A DNA stretch of 22,661 bases, taken from CAYYHA01 sp964471535 (GTDB lineage: Bacteria; Myxococcota; Myxococcia; SLRQ01). Positions within the stretch are counted from its first letter, which is position 1, and every line of letters begins with the position of its first letter. The DNA lies in contig CAYYHA010000047.1 in assembly GCA_964471535.1 (NCBI GenBank), forward strand, positions 1 to 22,661. The letters run 5' to 3'. The notes beneath the pieces are model-generated. The model was not told the DNA's origin. It saw only the letters and a program-made list of their open reading frames with translations, and searched no databases. Shown here piece by piece: positions 6,986-13,685 of the stretch. The position numbers and the translations under genes were made by a program.

Positions 6986-7675
6986 TCAGTGAAGGGGCGC
7001 GCCCCCTCCGGGGGTGGGGCCGACGAGGCGCAGCCGGATCTCGGCGAAGACCTCGACGAGCCGCTCGAGGCGGAGGCTGGGATCGCGCTCCTCGAGCAGT
7101 GCCTGCTGCACGTGGGTATCGGCGACGAGCCGGCTTGCCAACTCGTGACAGAGGCGGACGGGATCGCTCGAGCGGCGGAAGAGCGACGCCACCGGGGGCC
7201 CGATCTCGGGGACGACGCGGGCGATCTCGAGCACGAGGGCGCGCAGGGTCTCCACTGCCGCCCTGTCCACGGGGGACGGTAGGTCGGGCAGCGACTCGAC
7301 GCGCGCGAGGCGGAACGCCTCGGAGCGGCCCTGGTGTTCCTCGGCGATGCGCACCCGCTCGACCCCCCGCAGCACGATGTTCCACCGGCCGTCGGCGAGT
7401 CGCTCTGCCTTGACCAGCCGCCCCGCGGTGAGCACCCCGTGGACCGGGGGCCGGCCGTGGTACTGGGCCGCGTAGCCGGGCTTTAGGAGAACGACCCCAA
7501 TGTGCCTGTGGTGGGCCAGGGCGAAGTCCATCATCTCGCGGTACCGGGGCTCGAAGACATGGAGCGGCAGCGCCACACGGGGGAAGAAGACGACCTCCGG
7601 CAGAGGAAAGAGGGGCAGCGCCGCGAGCACCTCTGCGGAAAGACACAGGTCATCGTCCTTTTCACCCTCGTGCAT
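6986..7675 (-). CDS. LON substrate-binding (LAN) domain protein
   Basis: This is a single-domain homologue of the N-terminal substrate-recognition domain of Lon protease, without ATPase or protease parts. The hallmark is near the N-terminus: LPLFPLPEVVFFPRVALPLHVFEPRYREMM. It is followed by IGVVLLKPG, GRLVKAERLADGRWNIVLRG and a helical C-terminal half, as in bacterial LON-domain proteins of about 200-230 residues. The family's role is poorly defined; a substrate-binding or adaptor role is usually supposed. I chose ATG 7675 (229 residues) because the domain begins about 18 residues later, as is usual. A TTG at 7711 would add 12 Arg-rich residues and starts six bases after the upstream regulator's stop, so it remains possible. 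It probably shares a transcript with the two WYL regulators. Confidence 0.85.
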   Translation of the reverse strand: MHEGEKDDDLCLSAEVLAALPLFPLPEVVFFPRVALPLHVFEPRYREMMDFALAHHRHIGVVLLKPGYAAQYHGRPPVHGVLTAGRLVKAERLADGRWNIVLRGVERVRIAEEHQGRSEAFRLARVESLPDLPSPVDRAAVETLRALVLEIARVVPEIGPPVASLFRRSSDPVRLCHELASRLVADTHVQQALLEERDPSLRLERLVEVFAEIRLRLVGPTPGGGAPLH

Positions 7676-7717
7676 GGGAAGGAGCTTGCGCCGGTCGCGC
7701 CGCCGCGCCAACCCCGG

Positions 7718-8758
7718 CTAGGCCCGCAGTGCCTCGAGCGCCGCCTCCGCCTCGCGCCGCACCCGCGCCCGCAGCGTCTCGGGCTCGATCACGACCGCCT
7801 CTCCTCCGAAGGAGAGGACCCAGGCGGCGATCCAGCCCTCGGACCAGCCATCGAAACGCACGCGGGCCCGACCGTCCTCGAGGAGGGTGACCCGCTCCCC
7901 GAAGCGCTCGGCCACCCACCTCGCCTTCGCCGCGCTCACCTCTACCACCGCTGGGGCGCCCACACCGCTGCGCACGGACCCGGCGCCAGGACGCACCTGC
8001 CCGAGGTCGAAGCCCTCGGGGATCTCGTAGGCGCCCGGCGGCCCCACCGGCTCGACCCGCCGGATGCGGTCGAGGCGAAAGAGCTTGTGGTCGGAGGCTG
8101 CTTCGCCTGCGGACGCCTCCTCCCTCTCGCCCTCCGTCGCCGCGGCGCCGCCGGACGGCTCCTCGCCCGCAACGAGGTACCAGTACCCCTCGTGGTGCAG
8201 CACCGCATAGGGCCGCACGGTGCGAGGGCCAAAGGCGTCGCTGCGGCGCGAGTAGTATTCCATCCGAACCCTCCGGCGTTGGGAGAGCGCCTGCCGGAGG
8301 ACGCTCTGCACCTCGCGGGAGGGCGGCGCCGTCGGCGCGAGGACCACCCGCTCCGAGAGGCGCCGATAGCGCTCCCGCTCCACCGGCGTCATGGCTGCCT
8401 CGAGCTTCTCCATCACGGTCCCGAGCAGTGCCTCCCACGCCTCGTCCCCGCCCTCGGAGAGCATCCGCGCGCCCAGGGCGAGCGCCATGGCCTCGTCGTG
8501 GGTGAGCCGTGGCGGGCGTACGAGGTTCTGGGCGAGCTCGACGTGGACGCGGTCGCCCTCCACGTAGACGTCGAGGTAGTCGGCGGGGGAGAAGGGTGGC
8601 TTGCCGAGGAGCAGGAGCTGGTCGAGCGCCCCTTGCAGCTCCGATGCCTCGATCCCCAGCTTCGCGCACAGCTCGGAGACCGGCATGCCCTCCTTGCGGC
8701 GGGCCACCGCAGGGATGAGGAGCAGCCAGCGTCTGAACCACTCGTCCGACGCCTTCAT
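7718..8758 (-). CDS. WYL-domain transcriptional regulator, second of a pair
   Basis: This 346-residue protein has an N-terminal winged-helix-like region (about 1-75), a middle helical region, and a WYL domain at about 150-250. The signature is intact: RPYAVLHHEGYWYLVAGEE with Trp193-Tyr194-Leu195, then FRLDRIRRVEPV. WYL domains are thought to sense nucleic acids or nucleotide ligands and control the attached DNA-binding domain. A WCX-type C-terminal extension follows (VVEVSAAKARWVAERFGERV). An Ala/Glu-rich insert of about 22 residues (201-222) splits the WYL domain. ATG 8758 overlaps the stop of the preceding WYL gene (ATGA). The two-gene layout is that of the PafB/PafC type, known in Actinobacteria as a DNA-damage-response heterodimer; equivalence here is inference. 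Confidence 0.87.
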   Translation of the reverse strand: MKASDEWFRRWLLLIPAVARRKEGMPVSELCAKLGIEASELQGALDQLLLLGKPPFSPADYLDVYVEGDRVHVELAQNLVRPPRLTHDEAMALALGARMLSEGGDEAWEALLGTVMEKLEAAMTPVERERYRRLSERVVLAPTAPPSREVQSVLRQALSQRRRVRMEYYSRRSDAFGPRTVRPYAVLHHEGYWYLVAGEEPSGGAAATEGEREEASAGEAASDHKLFRLDRIRRVEPVGPPGAYEIPEGFDLGQVRPGAGSVRSGVGAPAVVEVSAAKARWVAERFGERVTLLEDGRARVRFDGWSEGWIAAWVLSFGGEAVVIEPETLRARVRREAEAALEALRA

Positions 8759-9762
8759 CGGTGTGCCTCCACGACCCGTGACAGTCTGTGACACAGCTCC
8801 TCTCGGAGCTCCGCCGGCTCGAGGACGATGGCATCGCCCTTCAGAGAGAGCAGGTGGGACAAGAGCGCGTCGAGGTGACGCGCCTCTACGCGCACCCGCG
8901 CTGCGCCCCCGTCCTCCGGCTCGACCTCGGCCCGGTCTCCGAAGAGCGCCTTGGCACCGAAGGCGAGGTGCGGCGAGAGGCGTAGGGTCACCGCGACCGG
9001 CGGCTCGATGGGGAACTCCCAGGGGCGCAAGCTGGCGAGCGCCCGCAGGTCCAAGTCCTCGGGTGGCTGGAAATCGGGCGTGCCGGGGCGTTCCGAGTTG
9101 ACGGTGACCGATTGGATGCGATCGAGGTGGAAGGTGCGTTCCGCCTGCCGGAGGTGGCAGTACCCGTAGAGGCACCACACACCCTCTCGGGTGAACAGGC
9201 CATACGGATCCACCTCTCGCGTCTCGGTCTGGTCCCGAAACATGGCGTGGTAGACGAGGGTGACGCGCTTCCCCCGGCGGATCGCGTCCCAGAGGGCGGA
9301 GGAGATCTGCCCGCGTTTGTCACCCATTCCGTGCCCTGGACGTACGGCGAGCTGCCGGGCGAAGGGTGCGGGGGTGGTGCCGCTCTCCTCGGCGGCGAAG
9401 CGGATCTTCTCCAGGGCCCGCTCCACCTCCACTGCCCAAGGGAAGCCCTCCATCGCGTGCGCGGCGGTGCTGGCCACGTAGAGCACCGCCAGTTCCTCGG
9501 GCTCGAGCTTCAGTTGCGGGAGGAAGTAGAGGTCACGGTCGACGAGGTATCCTCCCTCGTCATCCTCGGTGGGCTCGCGGTACTCGAGGGGGATTCCCAG
9601 CTCGAGGAGCGCCGCCTTGTCCCGGCTGAACTTTCGCTCCGCGGCTTCGCGGCTCACCTTCGCATAGTCGTCGAAGGCGTCACGGATCTCCTCGAAGGGC
9701 ATTGGCCGCTTGGCATCGAGGAGGAGCGTCACCAGACCGAACAAACGCTCGGTGCGTTCCAT
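8755..9762 (-). CDS. WYL-domain transcriptional regulator, first of a pair
   Basis: This 335-residue protein starts at ATG 9762 after a purine-rich AGGGCAGGGG. It shows the standard WYL-regulator layout: winged helix at about 3-60 (ERLFGLVTLLLDAKRPMPFE, then RKFSRDKAALLELGIPLEY), a helical linker, a WYL domain at about 150-225, and a WCX-like C-terminus. The signature triad is altered to Trp196-Cys197-Leu198 (DPYGLFTREGVWCLYGY), while the following FHLDRIQSVTV matches the family. It is translationally coupled to the second WYL gene by an ATGA overlap, so the two products probably form a heteromer, as PafB and PafC do in Actinobacteria. No proteasome or Pup genes are in the window. Target genes are unknown. 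Confidence 0.88.
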   Translation of the reverse strand: MERTERLFGLVTLLLDAKRPMPFEEIRDAFDDYAKVSREAAERKFSRDKAALLELGIPLEYREPTEDDEGGYLVDRDLYFLPQLKLEPEELAVLYVASTAAHAMEGFPWAVEVERALEKIRFAAEESGTTPAPFARQLAVRPGHGMGDKRGQISSALWDAIRRGKRVTLVYHAMFRDQTETREVDPYGLFTREGVWCLYGYCHLRQAERTFHLDRIQSVTVNSERPGTPDFQPPEDLDLRALASLRPWEFPIEPPVAVTLRLSPHLAFGAKALFGDRAEVEPEDGGAARVRVEARHLDALLSHLLSLKGDAIVLEPAELREELCHRLSRVVEAHR

Positions 9763-9786
9763 GGCCCCTGCCCTACCACGGGCGCC

Positions 9787-10674
9787 CTAGCATGTCGAAG
9801 CCGGTCTGGCCGAAGGGCGCCGGCGCCCGGCGACGGGGGCGGCTGCCTTCTCCAAAGCGCGCGCACAGAGCGCATCGTGGGGCAGGCGCCGTCTCGACAG
9901 CATGCGCCGCGCACCCTCGAAGCGGTGCAGATCGTACCCGTGCCACAGACGGCCATCGGGACCGCGCCGCCCCTTCGCCGTGCCCTGGCAGCGCACCGCG
10001 ATGCCGCGGAGGCGACGGTCGAAAGGGCCGCCCGCCGCATGGATGTGCCCGTGGAGGAGCAGGGTGAACCCGCCTGCCGCCGCCGCTTCGATGAGCGCCT
10101 GGCCCTCTCGGAGCCCTTCGGGGAGGATGCGCCCGTAGCGAGGCACGTAGCCGGCGGGCGCCGGCCACGGGTGGTGGTGGATGGCGAGGATGCGATGGCA
10201 GATCTCCCGCCTCGGACGCCGCGCGATGGCCTCGAGATCGGCCGGCGTCACCAGCCCTTCCACTCGGTGATGGGGTGAGGCGGTCACCAGGCCCACCAGC
10301 TCGACGGGGCCGAAGCGCTTTCGCACCGGGCGGCCCGGCGCCAGCGGCCCATTGACGGGAGCGAAGAAGTCGAGGAAGCGCGTCAGCGCCCGCCGGCGTG
10401 AGGCGGGGGTCGACGGATCGCTGGGGTGACCCGCTACGTCATGGTTTCCAGGCAGCACCGTGACGCGGCGGGAAGACCACAGCCCCCGCGCCACCAGTAC
10501 CGACTTGAGCGCCTCGAGGTGGGCGCGCCCAGGTCGCTCCACGAGGTCGCCAGTGAGGACCACGTGGTCGGCGCCGCGCGCGAGCGCATCGGCAAGGAGG
10601 CCATCCAAGCAGGCTCGGGTCTCGGGCGCCTCGGCCCGCAGGTGTGGATCGGAGAGGTGGCAGAGTCGAAACAT
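9787..10674 (-). CDS. Calcineurin-like metallophosphoesterase
   Basis: This 295-residue protein carries the full set of metallophosphoesterase motifs in order: SDPHL (Asp9, His11), TGDLVE (Asp43), PGNHDVAG (Asn77-His78-Asp79), AIHHHP (His166-168) and HGHIHAAGG (His210, His212). These residues bind a dinuclear metal centre. The arrangement fits the Icc/CpdA-like branch, which includes cyclic-nucleotide and other phosphodiesterases; the substrate cannot be read from sequence. I chose ATG 10674 because DPHL follows within ten residues and GGGAG/AGGGA lies just upstream; the frame stays open further upstream only because of the 100-N gap. The Arg-rich last 40 residues are probably disordered. It sits 24 bases upstream of the WYL pair and may be co-transcribed with it. 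Confidence 0.88.
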   Translation of the reverse strand: MFRLCHLSDPHLRAEAPETRACLDGLLADALARGADHVVLTGDLVERPGRAHLEALKSVLVARGLWSSRRVTVLPGNHDVAGHPSDPSTPASRRRALTRFLDFFAPVNGPLAPGRPVRKRFGPVELVGLVTASPHHRVEGLVTPADLEAIARRPRREICHRILAIHHHPWPAPAGYVPRYGRILPEGLREGQALIEAAAAGGFTLLLHGHIHAAGGPFDRRLRGIAVRCQGTAKGRRGPDGRLWHGYDLHRFEGARRMLSRRRLPHDALCARALEKAAAPVAGRRRPSARPASTC

Positions 10675-10717
10675 CTCCCGCTTCCCTATCAGACCAGCGG
10701 CTGCGCCCGCACGCCGG

Positions 10718-10817
10718 NNNNNNNNNNNNNNNNNNNNNNNNNNNNNNNNNNNNNNNNNNNNNNNNNNNNNNNNNNNNNNNNNNNNNNNNNNNNNNNNNNN
10801 NNNNNNNNNNNNNNNNN
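10718..10817. other. Assembly gap of 100 N
   Basis: Exactly 100 N bases, the conventional filler for a gap of unknown size. Genes may be missing between the metallophosphoesterase and the cyclotransferase, and adjacency across it should not be used as evidence. Confidence 0.98.
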
Positions 10818-10914
10818 CGCCGGCGGTGGCCGAGCCTCGCGGGTCCACGGGAGGGGCCCACCGGGATCCGGGCAGGAGAATCCACTCCGCGGCACCACGC
10901 CCGTCGATGTGCAT
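10818..10914 (-). CDS. Possible N-terminus of an unidentified protein, cut by the gap
   Basis: Reading leftward from ATG 10914, 32 codons run open into the 100-N gap (MHIDGRGAAEWILLPGSRWA and on). The composition looks more protein-like than the competing frames, and a perfect palindrome lies just upstream. There is no strong ribosome binding site and no recognisable domain in so short a piece. The rest of the stretch from 10915 to 11030 shows no gene. Confidence 0.25.
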
Positions 10915-10924
10915 GGGCGACAGA

Positions 10925-10942
10925 TTCGGTCCCGTGACCGAA
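10925..10942. promoter_or_regulatory. 18-bp perfect palindrome, candidate operator
   Basis: TTCGGTC-CCGT-GACCGAA, two perfect 7-bp arms around a 4-bp centre, lies in an intergenic stretch ten bases upstream of a possible leftward start codon (10914). It could be a repressor site or a small hairpin. It has no T-tract, which argues against an intrinsic terminator. Confidence 0.4.
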
Positions 10943-11030
10943 CTCGACACCGATGGGTTCCTGCAGCCACCACCGCGCCGGCCCCGGCGGTGCGCAGCAG
11001 CCCATCCGTGCAGCACCCTGCTTCCTCGAC

Positions 11031-11465
11031 TCACAGGGGCGGGCGCCGGCGCCGAAGATAGGCGCGCCAATCCCCGTCCTCCACCAGCGCACCCCGCGTC
11101 TCGACCTCGGTGAGGAGGTGGGGCGGACACACGTAGACCCAGGCCTTGCTCTCCCCATCCTCGTGGTTGACCGTGGTGACCACGCGCACGTAGAGGCTGG
11201 CCAGCCGATCCTCGGGGTCGTGACCCTCGTAGGCATCGAGGCGGGAAAGCGCCCCATCCACCTCGTTCAAGTGGAGCAGCTCGCCCGCGACGCGCGTGCC
11301 GCCGGTGTCGAGCACCAAGGTGGGGTAGCCCTCGGGCAGGTGATAGAGCCGCCCAAGTAGCCAGGCCCGCTGCCCGGGGCCCCGAAAGAGCGCTGAGAAC
11401 GCAGTGCGGGCGCGGTTGCCCGACATGAGCGTTCCATAGACGAAGAGCTTGTCGACGGCCGCCAT
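11031..11465 (-). CDS. Gamma-glutamylcyclotransferase-fold (GGCT/AIG2-like) protein
   Basis: This 144-residue protein shows the family opening LFVYGTLMSGNR at residues 7-18, where Tyr-Gly-Thr-Leu forms the substrate-binding loop. GELLHLNE, then LDAYEGHDPE, follow; Glu80 is the best candidate for the catalytic Glu. The length is normal for stand-alone GGCT-like proteins, which cyclise gamma-glutamyl groups to 5-oxoproline or act on gamma-glutamylamines. The exact substrate is uncertain. ATG 11465 follows AAGGGGGCAGGT, and the YGTL motif begins at residue 10 as usual; further upstream in frame is the promoter region. It is divergent from the cyclase-like gene. Confidence 0.88.
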   Translation of the reverse strand: MAAVDKLFVYGTLMSGNRARTAFSALFRGPGQRAWLLGRLYHLPEGYPTLVLDTGGTRVAGELLHLNEVDGALSRLDAYEGHDPEDRLASLYVRVVTTVNHEDGESKAWVYVCPPHLLTEVETRGALVEDGDWRAYLRRRRPPL

Positions 11466-11495
11466 ACCTGCCCCCTTTCGGCCGTGGCCGACCTC

Positions 11496-11547
11496 CACAT
11501 ACCACGCTCCGTCTGCGTTGCAACGTTGGTGGCCGGGGCTGTTACGA
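11496..11547. promoter_or_regulatory. Divergent promoters apparently sharing a palindromic -35
   Basis: TTGCAA at 11518-11523 is its own reverse complement. Rightward it is followed after 18 bases by TTACGA (11542-11547), placing the transcript start at about the GTG codon at 11555, so the message would be leaderless; no Shine-Dalgarno precedes that GTG. Leftward it is followed after 16 bases by TATGTG (11501-11496) with an upstream TGG, giving a leader of about 24 bases with a good ribosome binding site. The hexamers are visible; their use is inferred. Confidence 0.45.
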
Positions 11548-11554
11548 TGCGCCG

Positions 11555-12868
11555 GTGGCACGGGTGGAGACGCGCGCGCTCACGGTCCTCTTCGTGGGAC
11601 TCGTCGATCACGGCCGGCGCATGGAAGCGCTCGACCTCGACGACTCGATCGCTTGGATGGCGCTGCATGAGGCGATGGTGGAGCAGGTGGTCGATGCGAC
11701 GGGTGGCCGGAAGGTGAAGCAAGTGCAGGAGACGGCGCTCTTCGTCTACGAGTCCCCTACGGCAGCGGTGCACGCGGCCATGGCGCTGCAGGATCGCATC
11801 GCCCATTACCACGCGCGCACGCCTCCCGCCTGGCAGATGCCCGTCGCCGCGGGACTCGCCACCGGGGAGGTCCGCATCGAGGGCGGCGACGTCTTCGGCA
11901 GCCCGGTCAACGCAGCCGCGCGCATCCTGGCCCGCGCCGGTGCCGGGGAGATCTTGCTCTCCGAGGCCACCCGCCTGGCCATGGGGAGCCGCGTCGCCCT
12001 CGAAAAGGTGGGCCCTCTCGACCTGAAGGGGCTTCCCGAGCCGGTGGTCGTCCACCGGGTGGTCCCGACCAAGGGTCCACTGCCCTACGGAGGGGCACAG
12101 CTCGAGGCACTGAAGCTCCCCGAGCTCTCGGTCGAAGATGCGCCGCGCCTGGCCGAGGGGGCCGGTGAACGGCTGGTGGATCGCGCGCTGCGGACCTTCG
12201 GCCGCATCCGGGCGCGAACGGTGGAGATTCGCGTTCCGTTTTCCGGCGCACCCGCGGCGCGCCGCCGCGCCACCTGGGCTTTGGTGGCTGCCTTGCTCCT
12301 CTCGGGCGGCGTCGCCGGGCTGTGGTGGGCTCTCTCACCGCGGGTGCCCGAGGCGGCGCGAGAGGCACGGGCCCTGGCTGCCGCTGGGGAGATGGACGCC
12401 GCCTTCGCCCGGCTCGGCCCCGACGCACAGGTCGCAGGCGATCCGCACCTCTCTGCGGCACTCGGAGCGCTCCGCCTCCGCGATGGCGATCCGGCGGGTG
12501 CCGCCGAGGCGTGGCTGCGCGCGGCGCGCCTCGACCCCGGCGCGTTGACCTCGGAGGACATCGACGCGCTGCACGAGCTGTGGGAAGGGGCGACGCGCCG
12601 GCCCCTGGCCCGACGCCGGGCCGGCGAGGCCCTCGCGCTCCTCGGGGAGGAGATCGACTGGGTGCCCTTTTGGCGCACCCAGCTGAAGCGACCCGAGTGC
12701 GCAGCGCGGCGGCAGGCGATCGACGCCCTGGGCGGCCTGCTCGAAGACCCGCGGGCCCGCGAGGCGCTCGAACGCGAGGCCCAACGCCCGGCGACGATCT
12801 TCTGCGATGCGAGCCGTCGTGCCAAAGAGGCCCTTGCCGCCGCCCAGGGCCTGGAGGAGGCGCCGTGA
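11555..12868 (+). CDS. Degenerate class III nucleotide-cyclase-like membrane protein
   Basis: This 437-residue protein has a cytoplasmic N-terminal class III adenylate/guanylate-cyclase homology domain (about 5-170), a single transmembrane helix at about 240-260 (WALVAALLLSGGVAGLWWAL), and a helical, TPR- or HEAT-like C-terminal region (about 265-437) that would face the periplasm. The C-terminal half of the cyclase fold is well kept (GLATGEVRIEGGDVFGSPVN, then AAARI with Asn119 and Arg123, and GEILLSE). The metal site is not: TVLFxDLVGFT is replaced by TVLFVGLVDHG, with Gly15 at the first Asp, and the usual GD is Gln58-Glu59. Cyclase activity is therefore doubtful, and a sensory or nucleotide-binding role is more likely. 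GTG 11555 has no Shine-Dalgarno and may start a leaderless transcript. Confidence 0.8.
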   Translation: MARVETRALTVLFVGLVDHGRRMEALDLDDSIAWMALHEAMVEQVVDATGGRKVKQVQETALFVYESPTAAVHAAMALQDRIAHYHARTPPAWQMPVAAGLATGEVRIEGGDVFGSPVNAAARILARAGAGEILLSEATRLAMGSRVALEKVGPLDLKGLPEPVVVHRVVPTKGPLPYGGAQLEALKLPELSVEDAPRLAEGAGERLVDRALRTFGRIRARTVEIRVPFSGAPAARRRATWALVAALLLSGGVAGLWWALSPRVPEAAREARALAAAGEMDAAFARLGPDAQVAGDPHLSAALGALRLRDGDPAGAAEAWLRAARLDPGALTSEDIDALHELWEGATRRPLARRRAGEALALLGEEIDWVPFWRTQLKRPECAARRQAIDALGGLLEDPRAREALEREAQRPATIFCDASRRAKEALAAAQGLEEAP

Positions 12869-13031
12869 GCGGACAGGCTCCTGGTCCCGCGGCGCTACAC
12901 CCTGGGGTCGGTCGCGACTGCCCGGTTGCCCCGCGGCAGTGGGTCTTAAGGGGGCTGCCCAGCGGCGAGCCGCCGAGGCCGTCCACGGAGGAGCACCGGG
13001 AGCGCTCTCACCCTACCGGGTTTCTGCTGTC

Positions 13032-13037
13032 AAGGAG
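13032..13037 (+). promoter_or_regulatory. Ribosome binding site fixing the start of the Cys-rich lipoprotein
   Basis: AAGGAG lies nine bases before ATG 13047. It supports that start even though the resulting n-region before the hydrophobic segment is unusually long. Confidence 0.6.
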
Positions 13038-13046
13038 AGTGCACCC

Positions 13047-13604
13047 ATGAGCGGCCGCCTCGGCATCCATGCATCGTGCGACACACAGGGACAGGCGTCT
13101 CGCTCCCAGCGCCGCCAGGCCGCGCCCGCCGCCGGCCGGCGGGCACCAAGGCGCGCAGGCCCCGGCACGCCAGGGGCCCGAGGACGAACCCCCCACCCTG
13201 CCGGCTCCGGACACCTTGTCCTCCTCTGCTGCCTCGCCGGCGTCCTCTCGCCCCTCTTCGGCGTCGGCTGCAGCCCGCCCTGTGAGCCCCGGCGGCACCT
13301 CGTCGACGATCCCTGCCTTCCCAGCCCCGCGGCCGCCGCGACGCCCCTCGAGCTGACCTGGACCGATGCGTGTGACAATCCGTGTGTCACGGTCACCTGC
13401 ACGGCGCGGCAGGTGGGCGTGGCCATCCTCGTCGACGTGCTCGAAGCGGAGTGCGAGACGGAGGAATGTGACTTCGCCTGCGTGGGTGGGGCGGAGGCAA
13501 GCTGCACCGTCGGCCCCTTCCCCGAAGGTCGCTACGACCTCTTCGTCAACGGGGCCTCGCTTGGGCGCATCGAGGTTCACGCCGAGGGGCGCACGCGCTG
13601 CTAA
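13047..13604 (+). CDS. Cys-rich putative lipoprotein of unknown function
   Basis: This 185-residue protein matches no family I recognise. It has an unusually long, basic, low-complexity N-terminal region (residues 1-54, rich in Arg, Gly, Pro and Ala), then a hydrophobic segment (HLVLLCCLAGVLSPLFGVG) ending at Cys75 in a lipobox-like FGVGC. The mature part has about a dozen Cys, mostly in close pairs (DACDNPCVTVTC, ETEECDFACVGG, GRTRC at the end), suggesting disulfides outside the cytoplasm. Phrases such as FPEGRYDLFVNGASLGRIEV suggest a small beta-sandwich. If the basic extension is not translated, the true start would be nearer residue 50, but no good alternative start is seen there. It begins 178 bases after the cyclase-like gene; that spacer holds no gene. 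Confidence 0.65.
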   Translation: MSGRLGIHASCDTQGQASRSQRRQAAPAAGRRAPRRAGPGTPGARGRTPHPAGSGHLVLLCCLAGVLSPLFGVGCSPPCEPRRHLVDDPCLPSPAAAATPLELTWTDACDNPCVTVTCTARQVGVAILVDVLEAECETEECDFACVGGAEASCTVGPFPEGRYDLFVNGASLGRIEVHAEGRTRC

Positions 13605-13608
13605 CCCA

Positions 13609-13657
13609 CGGCCGCCCCCTCGCGGGCGCAGGGAGGCGAGTGGCCTCGCCGCGGCCG
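13609..13657. terminator. Nested hairpin between convergent genes
   Basis: An outer perfect 7-bp inverted repeat, CGGCCGC (13609-13615) with GCGGCCG (13651-13657), encloses an inner 6-bp stem, GGCGAG (13635-13640) with CTCGCC (13645-13650), around a TGGC loop. It lies exactly between the stop codons of the Cys-rich lipoprotein gene and addA, where bidirectional termination is expected. There is no T-tract, so classic intrinsic termination is uncertain. Confidence 0.4.
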
Positions 13658-13685
13658 GAGACGGCGCGCCCCGGAGGACGCCGGA

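Noticed and set aside
9787..11523. Single 578-codon leftward frame including the metallophosphoesterase
   Set aside because: It exists only because 100 N bases carry no stop; the upstream part is antisense or out of frame with the cyclotransferase gene, and the phosphoesterase has its own start at 10674.
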